Positions 9,038 to 18,093 of a stretch of DNA of 64,000 bases are shown in pieces (the first letter of the stretch is position 1; each line of letters starts with the position of its first letter). The DNA is taken from the NCBI GenBank assembly GCA_024404875.1, contig JAKSPK010000001.1, positions 85,271 through 149,270 on the forward strand. Direction: 5' to 3'. The notes below the pieces were generated by a model that was not told where the DNA came from, did no database searches, and worked only from the letters and a program-made list of their open reading frames with translations. Source of the DNA: Oscillospiraceae bacterium (GTDB lineage: Bacteria > Bacillota > Clostridia > Oscillospirales > Ruminococcaceae). A program made the translations under genes and the position numbers.

Positions 9038-10561
9038 ATGAGCAAAGCACCTGTTGCAATGTTGATCATGGACGGCTTCGGCATCAATCCGAGCGATTAC
9101 GGCAACGCAATCAAGGCCGCCAAGACACCGAATCTTGACCGGTATTTCGCAGAATATCCGAATCACATCATCGGCGCATCCGGTCTGGATGTCGGTCTGC
9201 CGGATGGTCAGATGGGCAATTCTGAGGTCGGTCACACCAATATGGGCGCAGGCCGGATCGTTTATCAGCAGCTCGTCAAGATCACGAAGTCCATTCAGGA
9301 CGGAGATTTCTTTGAGAACCCGGCGCTGAAGGCAGCTATGGAAAATGCAAAAGAGAACGGCACCGCGCTGCATCTCATGGGACTGCTTTCGCCGGGCGGT
9401 GTTCACAGCCACATGACGCATATGTTCGGCCTTGTCGAAATGGCAAAGCGCTTCGGACTGGAGAAGGTCTTTATTCACGCATTCCTTGACGGCAGAGATG
9501 TTCCGCCTTCCTCGGCCGCAGAGTACATGGAGGAAGCTGTTGCGGAGCTGGCGAAAATCGGCGTCGGTAAGATCGGCGTGATCTCCGGCAGATTCTACGC
9601 AATGGACAGAGACAATGCATGGGATCGTGTTGGGAAAGCATATGATGCACTGGTGCTCGGCGAAGGCGTGCAGGAGGAGGATCCGGTTCAGGCGATCAAG
9701 AATTCCTATGCGAACGGTGTGACCGACGAATTCATGCTGCCGGCAGTTGTCGCGAAGGATGCGAAGATCGCAGAGGGCGACAGCGTGATCTTTTTCAACT
9801 TCCGCCCCGACCGTGCAAGACAGATCACCAGAGCATTTGTCGATCCGGAATTCAAGGGCTTCGAGCGTAAGAAGGGATATTTCCCGGTGCATTTCGTCTG
9901 CATGGCGCAGTATGATGCGACCATGCCGAATGTCTCTGTTGCATTCCCGCCGGAGGAGCTGACCATGACGCTCGGCGAGGTTCTGGCAAAGGTCGGAAAA
10001 ACGCAGCTCCGTATTGCGGAAACACAGAAATATGCACATGTTACATTCTTCTTCAACGGCGGTGAGGAAAAGCAGTTCGAGGGTGAAGAGCGCGTCCTCA
10101 TTAAGTCGCCGGATGTTGAGACCTTCGATATGAAGCCGGAAATGAGCGCTTACGAGGTCACGGAGGCCGTGCTGAAGGAGATTGCTGCGGATAAATTCGA
10201 TGCGATCATCCTCAACTACGCAAACTGCGACATGGTCGGCCACACCGGCGTCTTTGAGGCAGCCGTACAGGCTGTCGAGGCGGTCGATGACTGCATCGGT
10301 CAGGTGACAGAGGCGATCCTCGCAAAGGGCGGCAAGGTCATCATCACCGCAGACCACGGCAACGCAGACAAGATGATGGAGGATGACGGCTCGCCGTTCA
10401 CGGCACATACGACGAATCCGGTTCCGGCAATCATTATCGGCAGCGATGCGAAAAAGGTGCGCGAGGGCGGCGTTCTGGCTGATCTGGCACCGACCATGCT
10501 TCAGCTGATGGGCATTCCGCAGCCGAAGGAAATGAACGGCAAAACGCTGATCGCGGAGTGA
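9038..10561 (+). CDS. gpmI: 2,3-bisphosphoglycerate-independent phosphoglycerate mutase
   Basis: Interconverts 3- and 2-phosphoglycerate using two metal ions, without a bisphosphate cofactor. The 507-residue protein has the alkaline-phosphatase-fold motifs LIMDGFGINP (metal Asp), MGNSEVGHTNMGAGR (nucleophile Ser), HAFLDGRDVPP, NFRPDRARQ, NYANCDMVGHTG and ITADHGNADKM. The frame is open back to 8753 inside glcK, but the start is set at 9038, where AAAGGAG stands about 10 nt upstream and the family N-terminus begins. It ends before a strong bidirectional terminator. Confidence 0.97.
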   Translation: MSKAPVAMLIMDGFGINPSDYGNAIKAAKTPNLDRYFAEYPNHIIGASGLDVGLPDGQMGNSEVGHTNMGAGRIVYQQLVKITKSIQDGDFFENPALKAAMENAKENGTALHLMGLLSPGGVHSHMTHMFGLVEMAKRFGLEKVFIHAFLDGRDVPPSSAAEYMEEAVAELAKIGVGKIGVISGRFYAMDRDNAWDRVGKAYDALVLGEGVQEEDPVQAIKNSYANGVTDEFMLPAVVAKDAKIAEGDSVIFFNFRPDRARQITRAFVDPEFKGFERKKGYFPVHFVCMAQYDATMPNVSVAFPPEELTMTLGEVLAKVGKTQLRIAETQKYAHVTFFFNGGEEKQFEGEERVLIKSPDVETFDMKPEMSAYEVTEAVLKEIAADKFDAIILNYANCDMVGHTGVFEAAVQAVEAVDDCIGQVTEAILAKGGKVIITADHGNADKMMEDDGSPFTAHTTNPVPAIIIGSDAKKVREGGVLADLAPTMLQLMGIPQPKEMNGKTLIAE

Positions 10562-10601
10562 TCGGATTACCTCTGCAGTCATTGGCTATGATTTATATGC
10601 A

Positions 10602-10636
10602 AAAGATCCCGACCGGTTCATTCGGTCGGGATCTTT
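10602..10636. terminator. Bidirectional rho-independent terminator between gpmI and pyrB
   Basis: A perfect 14-bp stem (AAAGATCCCGACCG / CGGTCGGGATCTTT) with a 7-nt loop. The A- and T-flanked stem works in both directions, and the two flanking genes converge on it. Confidence 0.85.
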
Positions 10637-10653
10637 AATTTGCTGGGCAGGTA

Positions 10654-11778
10654 TCAGCCGAGCGGAGCGCGTCCCTGTCGGCCGGGGCGAAGCACAGAAG
10701 CGGGAACCGCCTGCTCCTCGCAGAAATCGCAGACTGTTCGGCCGCCGAGCTGCCGGAACGAATGCGGGAGGTAATGCTCCTGCGCGGTGATGCATTTCGG
10801 ATTGACGCAGCGGAGCGAGTGATCCGGTGCACCGTGCATCAGCGGTACTACGGTCTCGCCTTCGAGCAGCCGCAGGATCAGTGCCATGCGGACATACATT
10901 CCGTACTGTGCCTGCTTGAAGTAGAGTGCACGCGGATCGTCATCGACCGCGATTTCGATCTCATCGACACGCGGCAGCGGATGCAGAACGGTCAGATCCG
11001 GCTTTGCGTGCTGCATTTTGTCAGTCGTCAGGCGGTAAACATCCTTTTGTGCGAGATAATCGGTATCCGAAGCAAAGCGCTCACGCTGGATTCGTGTCAT
11101 ATACAGCACATCCAGATCGCCGATCACGGCATCGAGTGAGGATTCCAGCTGGTATTCGCAGCCAGATTCACGAAGGATTTTGGTGATATACTCCGGAGCC
11201 TGTAGTTCCGGTGTCGAGATCAGGATAAATTTGTTGCCCTCATAGCAGGAGAGTGCCTTGCAGAGCGAATGTACGGTTCTGCCGTAAAGCAGGTCGCCGC
11301 AGAGTCCGACGGTGAGGTGATCGAGCCGTCCTTTTTCCATTCGGAGAGTAAGCAGATCGGTCAGCGTTTGTGTCGGATGGAGATGACCGCCGTCGCCGGC
11401 ATTGACGACCGGACAGTCTGCGGTCAGTGCGGCGGCTTTGGCCGTACCCGCGAACGGATGCCGTATGATGAGGATATCGGAATAGGAGCTGACGACTTTT
11501 GTCGTATCCTTGATGTTCTCGCCTTTGGAGACCGAGCTGCTCATCGGATTGTCAAAGCCGATGATGCTGCCGCCGAGACGGATCATCGCGGACTGAAAGC
11601 TCATCTGTGTGCGGGTGGACGGCTCATAGAAAAGCGTTGCCATGATCTTTCCGGCGCAGGCCTGCACATAGCGCTGCGGATGCGCATATATGGATGCGCC
11701 GAGTGAAATGACTTTGTTCCACCACGCCACCGGATAATCATTCAGGTCGATCAGGTGAGAATATTTTTGTTCGCTCAT
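10654..11778 (-). CDS. pyrB: Aspartate carbamoyltransferase with C-terminal zinc-ribbon tail
   Basis: Joins carbamoyl phosphate and aspartate in pyrimidine synthesis. The catalytic domain (about residues 1-310) shows YEPSTRTQMSF, KGENIKDTTKVVSSY, HPTQTLTDL and VLHPLPRVDEI, all typical of PyrB. It is followed by about 65 extra residues with Cys at about 324, 329, 350 and 353 (C-x4-C-x20-C-x2-C), the spacing of the zinc domain of the PyrI regulatory chain, but without the PyrI nucleotide-binding domain. ATG at 11778 is preferred to 11784 because the GGAGG is 8 nt from it and only 2 nt from the other. It lies 42 bp after asnB in the same direction, so probably in one operon. Confidence 0.92.
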   Translation of the reverse strand: MSEQKYSHLIDLNDYPVAWWNKVISLGASIYAHPQRYVQACAGKIMATLFYEPSTRTQMSFQSAMIRLGGSIIGFDNPMSSSVSKGENIKDTTKVVSSYSDILIIRHPFAGTAKAAALTADCPVVNAGDGGHLHPTQTLTDLLTLRMEKGRLDHLTVGLCGDLLYGRTVHSLCKALSCYEGNKFILISTPELQAPEYITKILRESGCEYQLESSLDAVIGDLDVLYMTRIQRERFASDTDYLAQKDVYRLTTDKMQHAKPDLTVLHPLPRVDEIEIAVDDDPRALYFKQAQYGMYVRMALILRLLEGETVVPLMHGAPDHSLRCVNPKCITAQEHYLPHSFRQLGGRTVCDFCEEQAVPASVLRPGRQGRAPLG

Positions 11779-11820
11779 TTTCATTTCCTCCGCTCGTTTG
11801 ATTTCAGTGTTGGCGCTGCA

Positions 11821-13689
11821 TTATGCAGCATCCCCGAAATAGACCTTATACCAGACAAGGAACATATAGACCGTCCAGATGCGGCGGCTGTTGTCGGCCT
11901 TGCCGTTTTTGTGATCCTCCAGCAGCCTGGTGAGCTGATCCGTATGGAAGAACTGTTCTGCATCGGCAGAGGTGAACGCAGCCCGCACGGTGCTGTAACA
12001 GTCATCCTGCCGGAGCCAGACGCGGATCGGCACCGGAAAACCGAGCTTTTTCTTTGCAGAGGTATCGGCGGTTGCGGGCGGAGTATCGCGCTTGGCCGCG
12101 AGCCGGAGTGCATATTTTGTTGTATAAGGCGTTTTCTCATCTGTTGCGACATGATGTGTCACGCGGAATTTTGTCGGGATCTTTTCCGCGACGGACATCA
12201 GCTCTTTATCGAGGAACGGAACGCGCAGCTCCAGCGAATGCGCCATGCTCATCTTGTCGGCTTTCAGCAGGATATCGCCGACCATCCAGAGATGCAGATC
12301 CAGATACTGCATTTTGGTGACAGCATCCTGATCCTTAACGACATCATAAAACGGCTTTGTGATCTCGGTCGGATCGGCCGCATCAGTTTTGATCTTCAGG
12401 AGTGCCTTGCGCTCCTCCGGTGTGAACATATAGGCATTGCCGATGAAGCGTTCCTCCAGCGTTCTGCCCTTGCGTACGAAGAAATTGACGCCGCGCTTTG
12501 CAGGCAGCCGACTTGCTGCATTCGCGATTCCGCGCCGCAGCTGCATCGGGAGCTTGTCATACCATGTTCCGTTCGGCTCACTGTAGACATTGTAGCCGCC
12601 GAAAATTTCATCGGCGCCTTCGCCGGAAAGTACGACCTTGACTTGCTTCGCGGCGAGCTGGCATACGAAATAGAGTGCGATGCAGGAGGGGTCCGCAAGC
12701 GGTTCATCCATTTGATACTGCACGGTCGGGATCGCATCCCAATACTCCTGCTGGGAGATGATATGGCTGAAGTTTTCCTTGCCGATCAGGCGGGAAAAGC
12801 GCTTTGCCCAGCCGATCTCATTATATTTTTCGTCGGAACCGAATCCGACGGTGAAGGTCTTGCTGACATTTGCAGCAGCAGCGACATAGCTTGAATCAAC
12901 GCCGGAGGAAAGGAAGCTGCCGACCTCAACATCAGCGATCTTATGCGCTTCGACAGAATCGCGGAAGGTTTTGGAGATTTTGCGTACCCAGTCGCCGAGC
13001 AGCGGAGAATCGTCTGCTGCAAAATGCACATCCCAATAGCGTTTGATGGTAAGTGCGCCGTTTTCCCACAGGAAGTAATGTGCAGGCGGGAGCTTTTTGA
13101 CATCCTTGAAAAAAGTATCCTCTGTCGGAGAATACTGGAAGGTGAGATATTGCTCCAGCGCGGCAGTATTCAGTTCCTTGCGGAAATCAGGATGCGGGAG
13201 GAATGCCTTGATCTCGCTGCCAAACATGAATGTGCCGTTCATCTCAGTGTAGTACATCGGCTTGATGCCGAAGAAGTCGCGTGCACCGAAGAGCGTATGC
13301 TTTTTTGTATCCCAGATGATGAAGGAGAACATTCCGCGCAGGCGGCCGAGCAGCTCTGTGCCGTATTCCTCATAGCCATGGATCAGCACTTCGGAATCGG
13401 TCTCAGTGCGGAACTGATGGCCTGCGGCAATCAGCTCGTCGCGGATGAATTTGTGGTTATAGATCTCACCATTGAATATGAGTACGAGTGAGCGGTCTTC
13501 GTTATAGATCGGCTGATCGCCCTGCTCTGTGATGTCGATGATCGAGAGTCGGCAGTGGCCGAGTGCGATGCCGCTGTCGAGATAGGTGCCGCTGGCATCA
13601 GGGCCTCTGTGCTTGATTTTTGTCATCATCGCCCGGAGTATTTCGGCTGCGTTGTCAGCAGGGTTTGTGAATCCGATGATTCCGCACAT
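11821..13689 (-). CDS. asnB: Asparagine synthetase, glutamine-hydrolysing
   Basis: Makes asparagine from aspartate, ATP and glutamine. The 622-residue protein has the class II glutamine amidotransferase N-terminus MCGIIGF (Cys2 nucleophile after Met removal), HRGPDASG, the LSIIDI and FNGEIYNH blocks, and then the synthetase domain with the PP-loop LSSGVDSSY and the SGEGADEIFGGY motif. GGGAGG lies 9 nt before the ATG. With pyrB immediately downstream, the two aspartate-consuming enzymes are likely co-transcribed from the promoter at about 13745. Confidence 0.96.
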   Translation of the reverse strand: MCGIIGFTNPADNAAEILRAMMTKIKHRGPDASGTYLDSGIALGHCRLSIIDITEQGDQPIYNEDRSLVLIFNGEIYNHKFIRDELIAAGHQFRTETDSEVLIHGYEEYGTELLGRLRGMFSFIIWDTKKHTLFGARDFFGIKPMYYTEMNGTFMFGSEIKAFLPHPDFRKELNTAALEQYLTFQYSPTEDTFFKDVKKLPPAHYFLWENGALTIKRYWDVHFAADDSPLLGDWVRKISKTFRDSVEAHKIADVEVGSFLSSGVDSSYVAAAANVSKTFTVGFGSDEKYNEIGWAKRFSRLIGKENFSHIISQQEYWDAIPTVQYQMDEPLADPSCIALYFVCQLAAKQVKVVLSGEGADEIFGGYNVYSEPNGTWYDKLPMQLRRGIANAASRLPAKRGVNFFVRKGRTLEERFIGNAYMFTPEERKALLKIKTDAADPTEITKPFYDVVKDQDAVTKMQYLDLHLWMVGDILLKADKMSMAHSLELRVPFLDKELMSVAEKIPTKFRVTHHVATDEKTPYTTKYALRLAAKRDTPPATADTSAKKKLGFPVPIRVWLRQDDCYSTVRAAFTSADAEQFFHTDQLTRLLEDHKNGKADNSRRIWTVYMFLVWYKVYFGDAA

Positions 13690-13732
13690 AATACAATGCC
13701 TCCCTTATTTTTGAAAAAGTATGCTATTTCAT

Positions 13733-13761
13733 ATTATACTACATTTTCATGATTTTGGCAA
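13733..13761 (-). promoter_or_regulatory. Promoter for asnB-pyrB
   Basis: On the minus strand TTGCCA (13761-13756) and TATAAT (13738-13733) are separated by 17 bp. The predicted leader is only about 35 nt, so there is no room for a T-box or other riboswitch. Confidence 0.7.
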
Positions 13762-13800
13762 GTGGCCGGAGGCGATAATGTGCAGACAATCAGAAAATGA

Positions 13801-13832
13801 GCATCCCGGCCGCTGTGAAACGGTCGGGATGC
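13801..13832 (-). terminator. Terminator of the EF-G-like gene
   Basis: A 12-bp stem, GCATCCCGGCCG pairing with CGGTCGGGATGC (one G-T pair), 8-nt loop, just after the stop of the minus-strand EF-G-like gene and followed by a T-rich stretch. Its core resembles the hairpins at 10602 and 43920. Confidence 0.65.
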
Positions 13833-13864
13833 AGTTATGATTCGATTCAGTTCGGATCCGGAGA

Positions 13865-15955
13865 TCACTCCTCTTCGTCGTCGTTCTTGACGCTGGCGAT
13901 GACTTCATCCAGCAGATTCGACGGCAGCGGCTCATAGCGCAGGAATTCGAATGTGAATTCACCCATGCCCTTTGCGACCTGACGCAGATACATTGTGAAG
14001 TCTTGCATCTCGCGGATTGGTGCTTCTGCCTGAATAACGGTCATGCCGTCACCGACAGGCTCCATGCCCAATACTCTGCCGCGCCGCTTGTTCAGATCGC
14101 CCATGATATCGCCGGTCTTGTCATCCGGGATTGTGACGCTCAGCGAACCGATCGGCTCCAGCATGATTGGATCCGCCTGCTTCATGCCCTCCTTGAAAGC
14201 GAGCGATGCTGCGATCTTGAACGCCATTTCAGAGGAATCGACCGGGTGATAGGAACCGTCGAGCAGCGTTGCCTTGATACCGACAACCGGGCAGCCTGCG
14301 AGTACGCCCTTCTTGACGCTGTCCTGGAGACCTTTTTCGATCGCCGGGAAGAAATTCTTCGGAACAGAACCGCCGAAGATCTTCTCTTCAAAGACAAGCG
14401 ATTCGCTGTCGGTCGGCTCGAATTCGATCCAGACATCACCGAACTGGCCGTGGCCGCCGGACTGCTTTTTGTGTCTTCCCTGAACCTTGTCGGTCTTCTT
14501 GCGGATTGTCTCGCGGTAAGCGATCTTCGGCTCCTCCAGCACGATATCCACGCCGAACTTGCTCTTCATTTTCGCCTTGACGACATCAAGATGCTGATCG
14601 CCGAGGCCTGCGAGGATCTGCTCCTTTGTGGTCGTATCGAGACCGAAGGAGAGCGCCTTATCCTCTTCGAGCAGTCTCTGGAGACCGCCGGAGATCTTTG
14701 CTTCATCGCCCTGCTTGCTGGCCTTGACTGCCATGCGGTAGGTCGGATTCGGATATTTCACCTGTTCATAGGACAGTACGCGAGCCGGATCGCAGAGCGT
14801 GTCGCCGGTGTTCGCAGAAATTTTGGTTGCGATGACGATGTCGCCGGCGACCGCAGAGCTGACTTCTGTCTGCTTTTTGCCGAGCATTGTATAAAGCTTG
14901 CCAACGCGCTCCGAAGCGCCGCTTGCAGCATTGACCAGATCCTTATCCGGTGTCAGTGTGCCGGTGATGACCTTAATAAAGCTCATCTTGCCGACAAACG
15001 GGTCAGCAACTGTGCGGAAGACGAATGCTGAGGTCGGTGCGGAGGCATCGACGGTGATCTTGGTCTCCGTGCCGTCCTTGCCGGTTGCCTTGAGCGGGCC
15101 TGCGGCGGAGGGAGCGGGCATATACTTCAGGAATTCGAGGAGCAGGTCGCAGCCTGCCGGATTTGTGCAGGAGACTGTAAAGACCGGCATTGCACGGCCG
15201 GTACGCATGGCTTCGTGGATACCGTGGCTGATTTCCTCCTGCGTGAAGGGCACGCCTTCGAAGAACTTTTCCATCAGCTCGTCGCTGGTCTCGGCAACTG
15301 CTTCGCTCAGACCGTTCATCAGCGAATCGGCAGTGACGCCTTCCTTATCGTTCAGGACGATGCCCTGTGCGTCTGCCGAAACAGAGAAGCCCTTCTTATC
15401 ATATGTATAGGATTTCATTCTGCCGAGGTGAACGAGCGACTTGAACTGATCGTTCGCAATCTCCGGAACAATGACCGGGCAGACCGCTGCGCCGAAATGT
15501 TCCTTCAGCGAATTGAGGACAGCATAGAAATCCTGATTCGGATCGTCGATCTTGGTGACGACAAAGAGAATGTGCTTGCCGAGCTTCTTTGCCGCCTGGA
15601 ACGCCTTGACGGTGCCGACATGGACACCGGACTTTGCGGAAACGCAGATGATGGCGGTATCACCTGCAAAGAGGCCTTCGTTTGTTGCAGCGGCGAAGTC
15701 GATCAGGCCGGGGCCGTCCAGCAGATTGATCTTGAAGTCGCCGTATTCAAAGCTCGCGAGAGCCAGATTGATCGAATATTTGCGTTTGATCTCTTCGGGA
15801 TCGAAGTCGCAGACGGTATTGCCGTCAACGGCCTTGCCCATGCGGTCGAGCACGCCTGCGCGGTAAAGCAGTGCTTCAGCGAGAGCAGTCTTGCCGCAGC
15901 CGCTGTGTCCGGTGATCACGATGTTTTTGATTTTCGATGTGTCGAGATTTTTCAT
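13865..15955 (-). CDS. Elongation factor G-like GTPase (divergent paralogue)
   Basis: A 696-residue translational GTPase with full EF-G architecture. The G domain has GHSGCGKT at residues 16-23 and DGPGL at 80-84. The later domains include the domain IV block HKKQSGGHGQFGDVWIEFEP and an acidic C-terminal end. It departs from canonical EF-G: the DTPGH motif reads DGPGL, so the catalytic His is Leu, and the NKxD motif reads TKID. This fits the clostridial EF-G-like branch rather than the essential translocase, which is normally encoded beside rpsL/rpsG/tuf. Function is unproven. AAGGAG lies about 11 nt before the ATG. Confidence 0.88.
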   Translation of the reverse strand: MKNLDTSKIKNIVITGHSGCGKTALAEALLYRAGVLDRMGKAVDGNTVCDFDPEEIKRKYSINLALASFEYGDFKINLLDGPGLIDFAAATNEGLFAGDTAIICVSAKSGVHVGTVKAFQAAKKLGKHILFVVTKIDDPNQDFYAVLNSLKEHFGAAVCPVIVPEIANDQFKSLVHLGRMKSYTYDKKGFSVSADAQGIVLNDKEGVTADSLMNGLSEAVAETSDELMEKFFEGVPFTQEEISHGIHEAMRTGRAMPVFTVSCTNPAGCDLLLEFLKYMPAPSAAGPLKATGKDGTETKITVDASAPTSAFVFRTVADPFVGKMSFIKVITGTLTPDKDLVNAASGASERVGKLYTMLGKKQTEVSSAVAGDIVIATKISANTGDTLCDPARVLSYEQVKYPNPTYRMAVKASKQGDEAKISGGLQRLLEEDKALSFGLDTTTKEQILAGLGDQHLDVVKAKMKSKFGVDIVLEEPKIAYRETIRKKTDKVQGRHKKQSGGHGQFGDVWIEFEPTDSESLVFEEKIFGGSVPKNFFPAIEKGLQDSVKKGVLAGCPVVGIKATLLDGSYHPVDSSEMAFKIAASLAFKEGMKQADPIMLEPIGSLSVTIPDDKTGDIMGDLNKRRGRVLGMEPVGDGMTVIQAEAPIREMQDFTMYLRQVAKGMGEFTFEFLRYEPLPSNLLDEVIASVKNDDEEE

Positions 15956-16067
15956 GATATAGAACGCTCCTTACTGCCGCGTGTACGGGGCACATTCCCG
16001 ATGGAAACAGATTTCGGAATCGCAGAAGAATCAGATCTGCGGCGCCCGGATACAAACGAATATACAT

Positions 16068-16096
16068 ATTATACCATGTGACAAAAATCCTTGCAA
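16068..16096 (-). promoter_or_regulatory. Promoter of the EF-G-like gene
   Basis: Minus-strand TTGCAA (16096-16091) and TATAAT (16073-16068) with 17 bp between them. The predicted 5' leader is about 105 nt. Confidence 0.7.
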
Positions 16097-16350
16097 GTGT
16101 GAAAATCATTTTCTACCTTTTGCTGAAAAAACGGCTTGCTATTTGTGCATTTTGACCGCAAATACTGTCGAAAATTGAAGGATTTTGATTGTTCGACTAT
16201 CATTTTGACGCGGGTTCAGTTTGTATAGAAGTCTTTTGAAGCCACGATGCCTCGATATGATGTTTATACTGCAGTTATATCGCAGACAGGGAAGTCGGCA
16301 GAGGGAGTATGAAAAATTCGTGGAAAAAGCAAAAAATTCGCAAAAGGGTA

Positions 16351-16379
16351 TAGACATTTGAAAAAAAATCATGTATAAT
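16351..16379 (+). promoter_or_regulatory. Promoter of the lipoprotein foldase candidate
   Basis: TAGACA (16351-16356), 17 bp, TATAAT (16374-16379), in an A-rich stretch upstream of the lipoprotein gene. Confidence 0.75.
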
Positions 16380-16447
16380 AGGAAAGTATCGGATGTTTTC
16401 AAAAAAAGAAAATATTCACTCAACAATTAAGGAGGCTCTTTGAACTC

Positions 16448-17875
16448 ATGAATCTGATCAGAAAAGCCGGCGCTGCGCTGCTCGCGCTCTGTACGGCTGT
16501 ATCCTGTGCAGCCTGCGGAGAGCGGACTGCAAACGCAATCAAGGTCGGCGACTACGATGTGCGCGCGGGCATCTACCTCTACTACACGACCAGCGCTTAT
16601 GGCGAGGCCGTCGAGACCATGCGCAAGGACGGCGCGAACTTCGATGACTGCGAGACTTCGGAAGATTATAAGAAGCTGCTGAAGAATGCCGACATCGACG
16701 GCGTGACCGCCGAACAGTGGATTCAGAACAAGGCCGCTGAACACTGCGCGACCTTCGTTGCGATCGAAAAAGAATTCGAGTCGCTCGGTCTGACTCTCAC
16801 CGGCGAGCAGCTTGCTACGGCGGAGTCGAGCGCTGCTTCCAGCATGAATAATTTCGGCGATTACTTCACCAAGACCGGTATCGGTGAACAGTCGATCAAG
16901 GACATCATCCTCAATTCCTATAAGCAGGATGCGCTTTGGGATGCCTATTACGGCGAGGAAGGCTCCAAGGCACCGGATCCGCAGGAGCTGTATGATTACT
17001 TCGTCCAGAATACGATCCGTGCAAAGTATATCGAAATGCCACTCAAGGACGGCGAGGGCAACCTGCTCAAGGCTGACGGCAAAAAAGAAATCGAGGAAAT
17101 GGCGAATGATTACCTCAAGCGTCTCGGCAAAAAGGAAAAAGATGAGAAGGCGCTGATGGAGGAATTCGATTTCCTGATTGAGGAGCATCAGAATTATGTG
17201 ACATCGCTCTCCGAGGCGGCGGTCACCACCACCGACGAGAACGGCGAAACCATCACCACGCCGACGACTGCAAAGGTCACGACCGACAAGGACGGAAATA
17301 CCGGAACGACCGAGGCGGTGACTACAGCACCGGCAGAGGACGATGATGAGACTGCCGAAGGCGAGGAACCGGCCGAGGGTACAACCACCGCTACCACCGC
17401 GACGACAACGACTGAGACTACCACAACCGGCGAGGGTGTGGATTATGCGGTTGATAAGGAAGTTACACTGAAGGTCAGCACGACCGGCACAGATGCCGAA
17501 ACGGATGAAGAAACAACCACCGAGCCGACCTATACGCCCTGCGAAAAGGTCTATAACTGGCTGGTCGATCCGGAAACGGATTACCTCAAGCCGGAACTGA
17601 TCAAGGATGACGAGTGCTATTACATTGTTGTCAAGCTTGATATCCGGGACAGAATGGTGGGAAGCGATCTCTGGGGTGCCTCCAGAATCGAAAATGTCCG
17701 CACAACGCTGTATTATGACATCTTCCTGGAGGACCTTGAAAATATTGCGGGCGGCCTCCAGTCCGTCCGGAATGATGCGGCATTCAGACGCTACAAGGTT
17801 CTGGATCTTGACTATGTCGAGTATCAGAATGCCGTGATGCAGAGCTACTACAGCATGTACGGCGGCGCATATTAA
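16448..17875 (+). CDS. Lipoprotein, PrsA/SurA-like foldase candidate with Thr-rich insert
   Basis: A 475-residue exported protein. A basic, hydrophobic signal ends in a lipobox at about residues 18-21 (AVSC, with AAC next), predicting a lipid-anchored extracytoplasmic protein. The region after it (NAIKVGDYDVRAGIYLYY, then helices) resembles the N-terminal chaperone module of PrsA/SurA-type foldases. A Thr/Glu-rich low-complexity insert (about residues 255-345, with runs such as TTTATTATTTTETTTT) splits the protein, as linkers do in ruminococcal exported proteins. No clear parvulin active site is seen, so isomerase activity is uncertain. GGAGG stands 12 nt before the ATG. The next genes are secD-secF, supporting a role in post-translocation folding. 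Confidence 0.7.
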   Translation: MNLIRKAGAALLALCTAVSCAACGERTANAIKVGDYDVRAGIYLYYTTSAYGEAVETMRKDGANFDDCETSEDYKKLLKNADIDGVTAEQWIQNKAAEHCATFVAIEKEFESLGLTLTGEQLATAESSAASSMNNFGDYFTKTGIGEQSIKDIILNSYKQDALWDAYYGEEGSKAPDPQELYDYFVQNTIRAKYIEMPLKDGEGNLLKADGKKEIEEMANDYLKRLGKKEKDEKALMEEFDFLIEEHQNYVTSLSEAAVTTTDENGETITTPTTAKVTTDKDGNTGTTEAVTTAPAEDDDETAEGEEPAEGTTTATTATTTTETTTTGEGVDYAVDKEVTLKVSTTGTDAETDEETTTEPTYTPCEKVYNWLVDPETDYLKPELIKDDECYYIVVKLDIRDRMVGSDLWGASRIENVRTTLYYDIFLEDLENIAGGLQSVRNDAAFRRYKVLDLDYVEYQNAVMQSYYSMYGGAY

Positions 17876-17888
17876 TACCGCATCGGAC

Positions 17889-17920
17889 AGCAGGAGCGTG
17901 ACCGCGGTCATGTTCCTGCT
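17889..17920 (+). terminator. Terminator after the lipoprotein gene
   Basis: A long inverted repeat, AGCAGGAGCGTGACCG with CGGTCATGTTCCTGCT, followed by TCTTTG, 14 bp after the stop codon. Confidence 0.75.
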
Positions 17921-17972
17921 TCTTTGTATCAGGCATCTTTCGCAAAAGTCTTCGGGAATTTGCTGAAATCTC

Positions 17973-18001
17973 TTGACTTTTTCTTCAAAATGCACTATAA
18001 T
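17973..18001 (+). promoter_or_regulatory. Promoter of secDF
   Basis: TTGACT (17973-17978), 17 bp, TATAAT (17996-18001). It gives a leader of about 85 nt before secD. Confidence 0.8.
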
Positions 18002-18093
18002 TAAAATTACTTGTCGGCATATGTCAGACGGTCAGCCCCTCTCCGGGATCTGCTGCTATGCCCGATTAGTTTAAAAAACAAGGAGGCTTGGCA

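Larger units (their letters stand above)
15956..16447. other. Divergent intergenic region, no gene seen
   Basis: About 490 bp between the minus-strand EF-G-like gene and the plus-strand lipoprotein gene. It holds a promoter for each. Short open frames here have no ribosome binding site and AT-rich composition, and I do not call them. Confidence 0.6.

Noticed and set aside
13690-13760. T-box leader ahead of asnB
   Set aside because: The predicted leader is about 35 nt with no specifier stem or antiterminator.
16139-16426. A 95-aa minus-strand frame between the EF-G-like gene and the lipoprotein gene
   Set aside because: Lies antisense to the lipoprotein promoter, has AT-driven composition and no ribosome site.
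17200-17460. Thr-rich repeats as a possible assembly or mobile-element signature
   Set aside because: They are in-frame low-complexity codons of an exported protein linker, as also seen in the GH53 and LRR proteins.
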